DNA from: Propionibacteriaceae bacterium
Lineage (GTDB): Bacteria; Actinomycetota; Actinomycetes; Propionibacteriales; Propionibacteriaceae
Direction of reading: 5' to 3'
Assembly: GCA_031272825.1 (NCBI GenBank)
Contig: JAISTE010000117.1
Location: 1-51,188 of the forward strand
DNA: 51,188 bases
Under the pieces are notes generated by a model, which worked only from the letters and a program-made list of their open reading frames with translations, searched no databases and was not told where the DNA came from. Positions 8,197 through 16,171 of this stretch are shown here, one piece after another; the stretch's first letter is position 1; each line of letters starts with the position of its first letter. The translations under genes were made by a program, and so were the position numbers.

Positions 8197-8643
8197 ATGA
8201 AGTTGATTCTCACCCAGCCGGTCGAGCACGTCGGCGTCCCCGGCGACATCGTCGAGGTCAAGGACGGCTATGGTCGCAACTACCTGCTGCCGCAGCACTT
8301 CGCCATTGCGTGGAGCCGCGGCGCGGAGAAGCAGATCGACGGCATCAAGCGCGCCCGCGACGCCCGCGAGGTTCGCTCCGAAGAGCACGCACAGCAGCTG
8401 CGCGAGCAGCTCGAGGCCTTGTCCGTGAAGGTTTCGGCCCGCACTTCGGATTCCGGTTCCCTGTTCGGCGCGGTTACGCCCGCCGAGCTGGCCCTGGCTA
8501 TCAAGAAGGCTGGCGGCCCGTCCGTCGACAAGCGCTCGGTTCAGATCGCCAAGCCGATCAAGTCCACTGGCACCCACACCGTGGGTGTGAAGCTGACCCC
8601 GGCTGTCACGGCGCACCTGAAAGTGGCCGTCGTAGCCGCCTAA
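8197..8643 (+). CDS. rplI: 50S ribosomal protein bL9
   Basis: A protein of 148 residues. The N-terminal domain contains the bL9 signature GYGRNYLLPQHFAI, followed by a long connecting helix and the C-terminal rRNA-binding domain. It is the last gene of the operon. The usual dnaB neighbour is missing; a strong terminator follows instead. Confidence 0.97.
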   Translation: MKLILTQPVEHVGVPGDIVEVKDGYGRNYLLPQHFAIAWSRGAEKQIDGIKRARDAREVRSEEHAQQLREQLEALSVKVSARTSDSGSLFGAVTPAELALAIKKAGGPSVDKRSVQIAKPIKSTGTHTVGVKLTPAVTAHLKVAVVAA

Positions 8644-8696
8644 AGCTCCTGGCGGCCCGTTCGGGTAGGGTTCGGGCCGCTGGTCGATAAGTGAAG

Positions 8697-8722
8697 CGTC
8701 CACCTCCGGGTGGACGTTTTCA
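8697..8722 (+). terminator. Intrinsic terminator of the rpsF-rplI operon
   Basis: A perfect 8 bp stem, CGTCCACC / GGTGGACG, with loop TCCG, followed by TTTTC. It lies about 55 nt after the rplI stop. Confidence 0.9.
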
Positions 8723-8795
8723 TTTAAGTAACTAGGGGGATAGTCAGGGGAACGCCTAGCTGAAAATTGTCTGAAGGCAGTCTTAGGCTGTTCTC

Positions 8796-8906
8796 ATGAT
8801 GGTTCGAGGTATTGAGAGCGAGCACAGCGATGTTGGCACGCTCACGATGATTTTTGCGCCCCCCGCGCTGATGGCCATCGCGTTCATCTGCTTATTGGTC
8901 TTTTAG
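8796..8906 (+). CDS. Possible small membrane protein, 36 residues
   Basis: A short frame beginning MMVRGIESEHSDVG, followed by one hydrophobic segment (MIFAPPALMAIAFICLLVF) that reaches the C-terminus. There is no Shine-Dalgarno sequence, but TAGGCT lies 6 nt before the ATG and CTGAAA lies 18 bp upstream of that, the same spacing as other leaderless genes here. It follows the rplI terminator and precedes a repeat cluster. No family is recognised. Confidence 0.35.
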   Translation: MMVRGIESEHSDVGTLTMIFAPPALMAIAFICLLVF

Positions 8907-8920
8907 TTGGTGGGGTTTTG

Positions 8921-8992
8921 CCCCGGATCAAGTCCGGGGACGATCCCGGGTCGAGCCCGGGGAAGGGTAGATACTGCGACTGCGCGCAGCAT
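8921..8992. repeat. Cluster of family-2 and family-1 palindromes
   Basis: A family-2 palindrome with arms CCCCGGA and TCCGGGG (8921-8939) is followed by a related GC-rich palindrome around CCCGGGTCGAGCCCGGG. A family-1 copy follows, with arms ATACTGCG (8971-8978) and CGCAGCAT (8985-8992) and one mismatched pair. The cluster lies just beyond the 3' end of the flavoprotein gene on the minus strand. Confidence 0.8.
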
Positions 8993-9016
8993 GACAGTGT
9001 CAGGTAAAACGACTGC

Positions 9017-10324
9017 TCACGCCAGGTCGCGCAGCAGCAGGCCGGCGGTGTTGTAGGCCGCGACTGCGTCCAGCTCCAGCGTCGACGCCGCCGATTCGAA
9101 GCCGTTGACGTAGTAGAGCCTGTCCCAGAGCTTGAACGGATCGGAGTGCAGGCCCGGAGAGAGCACCGGATATGCGCCCGGCCAGTGCCAGCGCCCGACC
9201 TCGTAGACCTTTGAGAACACCGAGACGACCTCTTCGGCGGGCAGCGGCTTGCCGACGGTGAAGAATTTGTAGATCCGCTGCTTGTGCTGGGGCGAAAAGC
9301 CGCACACGCCCAGCGAGGCGAACTGCGCCTGCGGGGTGTTGGCGCAAAACACCATCGAGGGCAGCTTGCGAGTGCGGAAGTACTTTTCGGACAGCTCCCC
9401 GGCCACGAGCGTCACCCATACCTCTTGGTACGGACGCATCGGCGCGTTGTAGCGCTGCTGGGAGAAGAACACCTTGAGATCGGCCAGTTCCAGCGGGGCC
9501 GCGATGATCGCTGCGTCGAAGGATTCCTCGGCTCCGTCGGTTTCCGCTACCACCGACGAGCCAAGCGCAGAGATGCGGTTCACCTCGGTATTAAGCCTTA
9601 ACTCGACGCCCAACTTCACCAATGCCTTCGCAAATAGGGTTTGATTTCCCTCGGGAATGGCGTAGAGAGATCCTCCGGCCAGCCCGGCCCCGGCCAGGCC
9701 CACACGCCCGGCGAACGAGTTCATGCGCCCGTCCTGGGTGTACATGTTGCGGGTGATGCCCTCGATGACGGTCTGAATGAACCCGGCGTCCACGCCCGCC
9801 GAAGAGAAGACATCACGCAGGGAGGTAGCTTGGGCTTGCTTGATGTCGAGGGCTTTCAGCAGTTCGTCCGTCGTATCGAAAAGCTGCCCCGCGCGCTGAA
9901 GCTCGTAGATCTTCGACCACTTGGCGGCCAGCTCGCGGGTCGAGCGGGTGGTTCGCAGCGCCGCCATCAGGCCGTACTTGCGCACGATTCCCCAGGCAAG
10001 GGAGAACATCGAGGACTTGGTGGTCAGGGAAAACGAGCGGCCGTCCCAGAAGCCGAAGACCTCGTCCTTGCCGTCTAGCTGCACCCCGCCCGTCCCCTTG
10101 GCTATACCGGCGTAGTCAGCCAGCTCGGAAAGCCACTGCCCCGACGAGTGCATGACGGTGGCCCCGACCTCGACCTGGGTACCCGCGAACTCGACCTGGT
10201 GCGCGCGCCCTCCCGGTACCGCAGCGCGCTCGAAGACGGTGATAGTGGCGTCCGGCAAGGCCTGACGCAGGCGGTAGGCGGCGATCGTCCCTGCGGCCCC
10301 GGCTCCGACAATGGCTAGCTTCAT
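9017..10324 (-). CDS. FAD-dependent oxidoreductase similar to prenylcysteine oxidase
   Basis: A protein of 435 residues. The N-terminus holds a Rossmann FAD motif (MKLAIVGAGAAGTIAAYRL) and the PGGRAH second contact. The rest follows the order of conserved blocks in eukaryotic prenylcysteine oxidase: VGATVMH, RMNSFAGRVGLAGA with SLYAIPEGNQ, a KIFS-like YKFFTVGKPL, WHWPGAYP, and LYYVNGFESAASTLELDAVA. Those enzymes oxidise the thioether of prenylcysteine; the bacterial substrate is unknown. An AAGGAGGAG ribosome-binding site fixes the start at 10324. It is divergent from dhaK. Other amine- or protoporphyrinogen-oxidase-like functions are possible. Confidence 0.75.
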   Translation of the reverse strand: MKLAIVGAGAAGTIAAYRLRQALPDATITVFERAAVPGGRAHQVEFAGTQVEVGATVMHSSGQWLSELADYAGIAKGTGGVQLDGKDEVFGFWDGRSFSLTTKSSMFSLAWGIVRKYGLMAALRTTRSTRELAAKWSKIYELQRAGQLFDTTDELLKALDIKQAQATSLRDVFSSAGVDAGFIQTVIEGITRNMYTQDGRMNSFAGRVGLAGAGLAGGSLYAIPEGNQTLFAKALVKLGVELRLNTEVNRISALGSSVVAETDGAEESFDAAIIAAPLELADLKVFFSQQRYNAPMRPYQEVWVTLVAGELSEKYFRTRKLPSMVFCANTPQAQFASLGVCGFSPQHKQRIYKFFTVGKPLPAEEVVSVFSKVYEVGRWHWPGAYPVLSPGLHSDPFKLWDRLYYVNGFESAASTLELDAVAAYNTAGLLLRDLA

Positions 10325-10391
10325 AGCTCCTCCTTGGTACATTCTTGCACGGGAAAGCTCAGGGTTTTCATAGGGCCGTAACTCCAAAAGC

Positions 10392-10442
10392 ATGACTTTC
10401 AAGAGGTAGGGTGGCAGAATAGCTTGCGTTCATAGGCAAGCT
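10392..10442 (+). promoter_or_regulatory. dhaK promoter and overlapping palindrome
   Basis: A possible -35 box ATGACT, a 17 bp spacer and a -10 box CAGAAT (10415-10420). A perfect 7 bp inverted repeat follows at once, AGCTTGC (10421-10427) and GCAAGCT (10436-10442), covering the expected transcription start. It could be an operator or a leader hairpin. No regulator gene lies next to dhaKLM here. Confidence 0.5.
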
Positions 10443-10456
10443 CAAAGGAGAGGTAT

Positions 10457-11461
10457 ATGAAGAAACTAATCAACGATCCTGAGAATGTGGTGCCGGAAAC
10501 CCTTGCTGGTTTCCAAGCTGTCTACAAGGACAAGGTCGTGGTGCATTACGATTCCGATGACCAGCCCTACGTGGTGCGCGCTGACGCCCCCGTACAGGGC
10601 AAGGTCGGTCTGGTTTCCGGCGGCGGTTCCGGTCACGAGCCACTGCACGCCGGTTACGTTGGCAAGGGCATGTTGGACGCGGCCGTTCCCGGCGCGGTGT
10701 TCACCTCGCCGACGCCCGGCCCGATTCTGGAAGCCACGAAGGCCGTCGACGGCGGCAAGGGTGTGCTTCACATCGTCAAGAACTACACCGGTGACGTCCT
10801 GAACTTCGAGTCGGCCGCCGAGATGGCCGAGCTTGAGGACATTGAGGTCAAGGCCATCGTCGTCAACGACGACGTCGCGGTGGAGGATTCCACGTGGACC
10901 GCCGGGCGCCGCGGCGTCGCGGGCACCGTCCTGGTGGAGAAGATTACGGGCGCTGCTGCCGAGCGCGGCGACGATCTCGATGCTTGCCTGGCCATCGCCG
11001 AGCGGGTGAACGCCAACGTCCGTTCCATGGGCGTCGCGCTGACGGCCTGCACGGTTCCGCACGTCGGCAAGCCTTCGTTCGATCTTCCCGACGACGAGAT
11101 CGAGATCGGCATCGGCATCCACGGTGAGCCGGGGCGTCGGCGTGAGAAGTACACCAATGCCAACCACATCACCGACGAGCTGATCGACCCGATCCTCGAA
11201 GATCTCAAGCCGGCCGCCGGCTCCAAGGTGCTGCTGTGCGTCAACGGCATGGGCGGGACGCCCGAATCCGAGCTGTTCATCGTCTACAAGCACGCGGCCG
11301 AGCGGCTCGAAGCCGCCGGGCTGGAGATCACCCGTTCCCTAGTGGGCAACTACATCACCTCGCTGGAGATGCAGGGAGCCTCGATCTCCGTACTCGTTCT
11401 CGACGACGAACTTACGGAACTTTGGGACGCTCCTGTCAACACTCCGGCCTTCGTCCGGTAG
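10457..11461 (+). CDS. dhaK: Dihydroxyacetone kinase, DhaK subunit
   Basis: A protein of 334 residues that binds dihydroxyacetone covalently through a histidine. The family motifs are clear: VSGGGSGHEPLHAGYVG, the GAVFTSPTP loop, and GIGIHGEPG with the substrate-binding His. It starts the dhaK-dhaL-dhaM operon. The three proteins pass phosphate from the PTS through DhaM and DhaL to dihydroxyacetone. AAGGAGAGG precedes the ATG. Confidence 0.96.
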   Translation: MKKLINDPENVVPETLAGFQAVYKDKVVVHYDSDDQPYVVRADAPVQGKVGLVSGGGSGHEPLHAGYVGKGMLDAAVPGAVFTSPTPGPILEATKAVDGGKGVLHIVKNYTGDVLNFESAAEMAELEDIEVKAIVVNDDVAVEDSTWTAGRRGVAGTVLVEKITGAAAERGDDLDACLAIAERVNANVRSMGVALTACTVPHVGKPSFDLPDDEIEIGIGIHGEPGRRREKYTNANHITDELIDPILEDLKPAAGSKVLLCVNGMGGTPESELFIVYKHAAERLEAAGLEITRSLVGNYITSLEMQGASISVLVLDDELTELWDAPVNTPAFVR

Positions 11462-11470
11462 GGTGCTGCG

Positions 11471-12127
11471 GTGAGCAAGAATCTAGACACCGCCTGGGCG
11501 CTCGCGTGGATACGCGGCGCCCAGGAAGCCATGGCTGAACATCGCATGGAACTGATCGATCTCGACAGGGAAATCGGCGATGGCGACCACGGCGAGAATA
11601 TGGATCGCGGTTTCAAGGGCGCGGTTCAGAAGTTGGAAGGTGGGGCGAACTCGATTCAGGACGTCCTGAAAGCGGTCGCGCAAACCTTGATGGCGAAAGT
11701 CGGAGGGGCCGCTGGCCCGCTCTACGGCACGGCCTTCATGCGTATGGCCAAAGCTGCCGCCGGTGATTCCCTGGATTCCCAGGGCGTGGTCGCGATGCTC
11801 GCGGCTGGGCTCGAAGGAATTCAGGCGCGCGGCAAGGCCACCACGGGTGAGAAGACCATGGTCGACGCCTGGGCTCCGGCTTGCGAAGCGGCGAAGGCCG
11901 CAGCCGATGGCGGCGCAGACCCAGCCGCCGTGCTGCGGGCGGCAGCCGCCGCTGCAGCCAAGGGTGCCGCCGACACGATTCCGATGCTGGCTACGAAGGG
12001 CCGCGCCTCCTACCTGGGCGAGCGCTCTATCGGGCATCAGGATCCAGGGGCTACCTCCACCGCATATATTCTCGCTGTTGCTGCTGACGCAGCAGAGGCG
12101 AACGAGGCTCCCGAGGAGGCCGCGTAG
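11471..12127 (+). CDS. dhaL: Dihydroxyacetone kinase, DhaL (nucleotide-binding) subunit
   Basis: A protein of 218 residues that keeps a bound ADP which is rephosphorylated in place by DhaM. The metal and nucleotide motif LDREIGDGDHGENMDRG is near residue 40, and GAAGPLYG near residue 80. The GTG start lies 9 nt after dhaK. Its TAG stop shares a base with the GTG of dhaM, so translation is probably coupled. Confidence 0.95.
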   Translation: MSKNLDTAWALAWIRGAQEAMAEHRMELIDLDREIGDGDHGENMDRGFKGAVQKLEGGANSIQDVLKAVAQTLMAKVGGAAGPLYGTAFMRMAKAAAGDSLDSQGVVAMLAAGLEGIQARGKATTGEKTMVDAWAPACEAAKAAADGGADPAAVLRAAAAAAAKGAADTIPMLATKGRASYLGERSIGHQDPGATSTAYILAVAADAAEANEAPEEAA

Positions 12128-12516
12128 TGAGCACTGCTTTGGTTCTCGTATCGCACTCTGAAAAACTCGCCGAAGGGCTGGCCGAGCTGGCCGCCCAGAT
12201 GGCCAAGGACGTCACGATCCTGCCCGCCGGAGGCACTGACGACGGTCGCATCGGCACCTCATTCGAGAAGGTGCAGGAGGCCGTGCAGAAGGCCCGCTCG
12301 GAGGGGCAGGACGTCGTTCTGCTGACTGATTTGGGTTCGGCGACCATGACCGTCGAGTCGGTTCTCGACTTTCTCGACGACGACGAGAAAGAGCACGTGG
12401 TGTTCGCGCCCGGGCCTTTCGTCGAGGGCGCGGTGGCTGCGGCCGTCGGGGCCCAGGTCGGTTCGTCCTTGACAGACATCGTGAAGGCCGCCGCCGCCAA
12501 GGAACTGTTCGCGTAA
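12127..12516 (+). CDS. dhaM: PTS-dependent dihydroxyacetone phosphotransferase subunit DhaM
   Basis: A protein of 129 residues with a single mannose-type EIIA domain. LVSHSEKLAEG carries the phosphorylated His10, and GGTDDGRIGTS follows. The HPr and EI-like domains fused in E. coli DhaM are absent, so phosphate must come from separate HPr. Its presence marks the kinase as PTS-driven rather than ATP-driven. Confidence 0.94.
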   Translation: MSTALVLVSHSEKLAEGLAELAAQMAKDVTILPAGGTDDGRIGTSFEKVQEAVQKARSEGQDVVLLTDLGSATMTVESVLDFLDDDEKEHVVFAPGPFVEGAVAAAVGAQVGSSLTDIVKAAAAKELFA

Positions 12517-12564
12517 CTCTTGCCTTGCCCTTGTCCGATAGGATATGGGCGAAAGGAGGCTAGG

Positions 12565-14088
12565 GTGACGCTCGACCAAGTCCTCTTGCTTGGTTCGCTT
12601 GTTCTCTTAGCCTCCGTGGCTGCGGCCCGGCTCTCCTCCAAGCTCGGCCTCCCCTCCCTGCTTTTGTTCTTAGTCCTGGGCATCGTCGTCGGCGAGCTGG
12701 GGCTGCCGTTCACGGATGCGGCCCTCGCCCACGACCTCGGTTTCGCCGCGCTGGTGATCATCTTGGCCGAGGGCGGCTTTACCACCCGCTGGTCTGAGAT
12801 CAAGGGTGCTCTTCCCCCGGCGCTGCTCTTAGCATCGATCGGCGTCGTCATACAAATCGCGCTGATGGCGCTGTTCGGCTACTACGTGCTCGGCATGGGC
12901 ATCTTCACCGCCATCTTGCTCGGGGCGATCTGCTCCCCCACCGACTCTGCGGCCGTTTTCTCCGTGCTGCGCAAGGTGCCGCTGCCGGCCAAGGTGCGGG
13001 CCATCTTGGAGGCCGAATCCGGCTTCAACGACGCCCCCATCGTGCTGTTGGTGGCCGTCGCCACCAACTGGGCCGTCTACGGAATGCACGACGACCCTTG
13101 GGCGCTGGCCGCTACGGCGCTGCTGGAGCTGCTGGGCGGTTTTGCGCTCGGTGCCCTGGTGGGTTTCGCCGGGGCCTGGGTGATGCACCGCATCGCGCTG
13201 CCCTCCTCCGGCCTCTACCCCCTGGCGGCCTTGGGCTGGGCGGTGTTGGGCTACGGCTTCGCCACCTGGTTCCCGTCACTTTTCCACGAGTGGCTGCCCT
13301 GGCTGCCTGAACATTTCTCCGGGTTCGCCGCCGTTTACGTCGCGGCGGTGGTATTGGGGAACTCGCGCCTGCCGCACCGCAACGCCACAAGGGGCTTTGT
13401 TGAGGGCGTCGGCTGGGTGGCACAGATCGGGCTGTTCGTGATGCTGGGCATGATGGTCGATCTGGAGCGCATCTCCTGGGCAGCCATCTTCACCGGCGCC
13501 GCCTTCGGCGCTTTCTTGACGTTCATCGCCAGGCCCTTTGCCGTCACCATGTGCACGGTGTGGTTCAAGATTCCGCTGCGCGTGCAGATGTTCGTCAGCT
13601 GGGCCGGGCTGCGCGGTGCAGTGCCGATCATCATGGCGCTGGTGCCGTGGGCAGAGAACGCGCCCGAGGCGGCCTTCTTGTTCGACACGACGTTTTGCTT
13701 CGTCATCATCTACACGATCTTGCAGGCCCCCACGCTGGGGTTCATCGCCAGGATGCTGAAGATCTCCAAGGGCGAGGAACCCACCGATCTGGAGATCGAG
13801 TTCGCACCCTTGGACACGATCAAGGCCGACATGATGGAGGTCTCCGTCGAGCCCGGCTCCAAGCTGCACGGGGTGAGCCTGCGCGAGATCCGGATGCCGA
13901 AAGGCTCGGTCATCTCGCTGATCGTGCGCGACGGAGAACCCTTCACCCCCTCGGCGGACGAACGCATCCGCATCGGGGACTCGCTGTTGATCGTCACCAG
14001 GGCCGAAGACCGCCAGACCATCGAGCGGCGCCTGAAGGCGCTATCCGACCACGGGCGTTTGGCCAAGTGGAAGGACGACCAGCGGTAG
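12565..14088 (+). CDS. Potassium/proton antiporter, CPA1 family with TrkA-C domain
   Basis: A protein of 507 residues. About the first 390 form a many-helix sodium/proton exchanger domain with the conserved ICSPTDSAAVFSVLR and EAESGFNDAPIVLL blocks. A TrkA-C (RCK-C) ligand-binding domain follows at about 415-490 (VEPGSKLHGVSLREIRMPKG). This layout is that of NhaP2/CvrA-type K+/H+ antiporters. GAAAGGAGG before the GTG at 12565 sets the start; the frame is open 15 codons further upstream. Confidence 0.88.
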   Translation: MTLDQVLLLGSLVLLASVAAARLSSKLGLPSLLLFLVLGIVVGELGLPFTDAALAHDLGFAALVIILAEGGFTTRWSEIKGALPPALLLASIGVVIQIALMALFGYYVLGMGIFTAILLGAICSPTDSAAVFSVLRKVPLPAKVRAILEAESGFNDAPIVLLVAVATNWAVYGMHDDPWALAATALLELLGGFALGALVGFAGAWVMHRIALPSSGLYPLAALGWAVLGYGFATWFPSLFHEWLPWLPEHFSGFAAVYVAAVVLGNSRLPHRNATRGFVEGVGWVAQIGLFVMLGMMVDLERISWAAIFTGAAFGAFLTFIARPFAVTMCTVWFKIPLRVQMFVSWAGLRGAVPIIMALVPWAENAPEAAFLFDTTFCFVIIYTILQAPTLGFIARMLKISKGEEPTDLEIEFAPLDTIKADMMEVSVEPGSKLHGVSLREIRMPKGSVISLIVRDGEPFTPSADERIRIGDSLLIVTRAEDRQTIERRLKALSDHGRLAKWKDDQR

Positions 14089-14131
14089 TGCCCCAGAGGT
14101 GCAGCCGCTGGTCGCTGGATGACGAAGCTGC

Positions 14132-14674
14132 CTAAGGCGTGGCCGAGGAAGAGCTGGAGAGATCGAGCTTGACCTTCGGCAGGCAGACCGGGCCGGAGAC
14201 GGAGATCGACTGCGTCGGCGGGTTCTGAATGTAGTCTTTCTTGAAGTCCCAGCCCTTGCCGAGCTGGATTTCTACGATGTGGCTCTCACGGCCGTCGCCC
14301 TTGATTACTGGATCTTTGAAGAACTGGGCGAGGAGCTGCACCTCGGGAGAATCGGGAGAATTGCCGATGAGCGTGATGGGATCGAGGCTCTTCTCTTCGG
14401 AGTTGCTGGCCTGCGCGTAGTTGTGGAACTTGTATGAACGCAGATCGGTATCGAGGCGCCTGGCCTCGCCGTCTGCGGCCCCGGCGTTCACCACGATGAA
14501 GGAAACCTCAACGGGTTCAAGGGTGTCGCCGACGTCCGTCATCTCGCACTTGACCACGGGCCCGGTGGGGGCGTTCTTCACAGCCTCCAAGCCCCAAGAG
14601 ACGCCGAACACCAGCACCCCACACAGCGCGATCAACACCAAACCGTTACGTGCGACCTTCACCCAAGACGGCAT
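14132..14674 (-). CDS. Membrane-anchored protein, LytR C-terminal domain-like
   Basis: A protein of 180 residues with a single N-terminal membrane anchor (GLVLIALCGVLVFGVSWGL). An extracytoplasmic domain follows that starts VEVSFIVVNAGAADGEAR and includes a TLIGNSPDSPEVQLLAQFF segment. That order resembles the LytR_C domain of cell-envelope proteins, but the match is by eye and weak. A Ser-rich tail ends the protein. AAGGAGG lies upstream of the ATG. It sits just downstream of lysC on the same strand. Confidence 0.55.
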   Translation of the reverse strand: MPSWVKVARNGLVLIALCGVLVFGVSWGLEAVKNAPTGPVVKCEMTDVGDTLEPVEVSFIVVNAGAADGEARRLDTDLRSYKFHNYAQASNSEEKSLDPITLIGNSPDSPEVQLLAQFFKDPVIKGDGRESHIVEIQLGKGWDFKKDYIQNPPTQSISVSGPVCLPKVKLDLSSSSSATP

Positions 14675-14721
14675 CCGACCTCCTTATATCCTGGCCAAGT
14701 CTAGCGGGCCTGCGGTCGGCA

Positions 14722-15240
14722 CTACCGGCCCGTGCCGGCATATACGGTGGCTTCCTCGTCGGAGTCCAGGCCAAACGCCGTGTGTGCGGCACGCACCGCC
14801 CGATCGACGTCCTTGGCGGCTACCCCGACCGAGATCCGGATTTCAGAAGTGGAGATCATCTCGATATTGATTCCGGCGGCGGCGAGCGCCCCGAAGAACT
14901 TGGCCGTCACGCCCGGGTGCGTGCGCATACCGACGCCGATCACGGAAACCTTGCCGATCTCCTCGTTCGAGACCACCTTGGTAAAGCCGATCTTCTCTTT
15001 GGCCTCCTCCAGCGCCTCGACGGCCTGGGCGACGTTCGCCTGCGGGCAGGTGAACGAGATGTCGGTGACGCCGGGGCGATCCGTCGAGACGTTCTGGACG
15101 ATCATGTCGATGTTGATGTCCGCCTCGGCGATCGTGTCGAAGATCGCGGCAGCCGAGCCCACGGTATCGGGCACACCGACGATCGTGATCTTGGCCTCCG
15201 AGCGGTCGTGCGCGACGGCTGAGATGAGGGGCTTTTCCAT
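14722..15240 (-). CDS. lysC: Aspartate kinase beta subunit (internal in-frame start)
   Basis: The 3' part of lysC has its own start: the ATG at 15240 is preceded by AAAGGAGG at 5 nt spacing, inside the coding sequence. It would make a 172-residue product holding only the two ACT domains, the same size as the beta subunit of Corynebacterium glutamicum aspartate kinase. Known alpha2beta2 enzymes bind lysine and threonine at the ACT domains. Confidence 0.8.
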   Translation of the reverse strand: MEKPLISAVAHDRSEAKITIVGVPDTVGSAAAIFDTIAEADINIDMIVQNVSTDRPGVTDISFTCPQANVAQAVEALEEAKEKIGFTKVVSNEEIGKVSVIGVGMRTHPGVTAKFFGALAAAGINIEMISTSEIRISVGVAAKDVDRAVRAAHTAFGLDSDEEATVYAGTGR

Positions 15241-15981
15241 GTGATCCTCCTTTTGATCCATAACCCAGGTGCCCGGCTTGTCAGAGAACGACGAGCGCAC
15301 GTGCACCGGAACGCGCTCGCGGCGGGCATATTCGACGCAGCGCAGGTGCAGCACCTTGGCCCCCGAGGCGGCCATCTCCAACATCTCCTCATAGCCGATC
15401 TCAGGGATGTGGCGTGCGCCCGGAACGATGCGCGGGTCGGCGGTGAACACGCCGTCGACGTCGGTGTAAATCTCACAGTGATGGGCCTTGAGTGCCGCGG
15501 CGAGCGCTACCGCGGTGGTGTCGGACGCCCCGCGCCCCAGCGTCGTGACGTCTTTGGTCGTCTGCGAAACCCCCTGGAATCCGGCGACGATCACGATGTC
15601 CTCGTCCTCCAGCGCCGACGTGATGCGCCCGGGAGTAATGTCGATGATGCGAGCATCCCCGTGAGCCTCGGTGGTGATCACCCCGGCCTGCGAGCCGGTG
15701 AAAGAGCGGGCGTCGAAGCCTAGGTCGTTGATCGCCATCGCCAGCAGCGCCGCGCTCATGCGCTCCCCCGCTGTGAGCAGCATGTCGAGCTCGCGCGGGC
15801 GGGGATCCTTGGACACTTGCAGGGCCAGATCGGTGAGTTCGTCCGTCGTATCACCCATAGCCGAGATGACCACGACGACCTCGTGGCCCTCCTGCTTGGT
15901 GTTGACGACACGCCTTGCCACCCGCTTGATCGATTCAGCGTCCGCAACGGAAGACCCGCCGAATTTTTGGACGATGCGCAA
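14722..15981 (-). CDS. lysC: Aspartate kinase, alpha subunit
   Basis: The first enzyme of the aspartate pathway to lysine, threonine and methionine: 419 residues. The kinase domain opens with [12 protein letters not shown] and includes [16 protein letters not shown] and [16 protein letters not shown]; two ACT domains follow from about residue 260. The start is an unusual TTG at 15981, chosen because AAGGAG lies 5 nt upstream and the family begins at this residue; a frame 35 codons longer has no support. asd is 2 kb away on the other strand, not adjacent as in many actinobacteria. Confidence 0.95.
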   Translation of the reverse strand: MRIVQKFGGSSVADAESIKRVARRVVNTKQEGHEVVVVISAMGDTTDELTDLALQVSKDPRPRELDMLLTAGERMSAALLAMAINDLGFDARSFTGSQAGVITTEAHGDARIIDITPGRITSALEDEDIVIVAGFQGVSQTTKDVTTLGRGASDTTAVALAAALKAHHCEIYTDVDGVFTADPRIVPGARHIPEIGYEEMLEMAASGAKVLHLRCVEYARRERVPVHVRSSFSDKPGTWVMDQKEDHMEKPLISAVAHDRSEAKITIVGVPDTVGSAAAIFDTIAEADINIDMIVQNVSTDRPGVTDISFTCPQANVAQAVEALEEAKEKIGFTKVVSNEEIGKVSVIGVGMRTHPGVTAKFFGALAAAGINIEMISTSEIRISVGVAAKDVDRAVRAAHTAFGLDSDEEATVYAGTGR

Positions 15982-16159
15982 CTTGACTCCTTGTTTGGCC
16001 CGCTCAATCATACCTATGGCTTGTGGCGGCGATTTGGGAACGCGGTTTCGTGGGATGGGGTGGCGGAACAACGCGGATACGGGCACCTTTGGCGCCCTCG
16101 GGGCGGCGCAGGAGGGAGAAGTGTGAACGTGCGCACATCTAATCCATAGTCTTGGCTAG

Positions 16160-16165
16160 TAAAAT
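16160..16165 (+). promoter_or_regulatory. -10 box of a leaderless promoter (DUF2510 gene)
   Basis: TAAAAT followed by six C residues and the ATG at 16172. Confidence 0.55.
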
Positions 16166-16171
16166 CCCCCC

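Noticed and set aside
14079..14111. Inverted repeat CCAGCGG / CCGCTGG as a terminator for the antiporter gene
   Set aside because: Only 7 bp with a long loop, no T run, and partly within the coding sequence; too weak to call.
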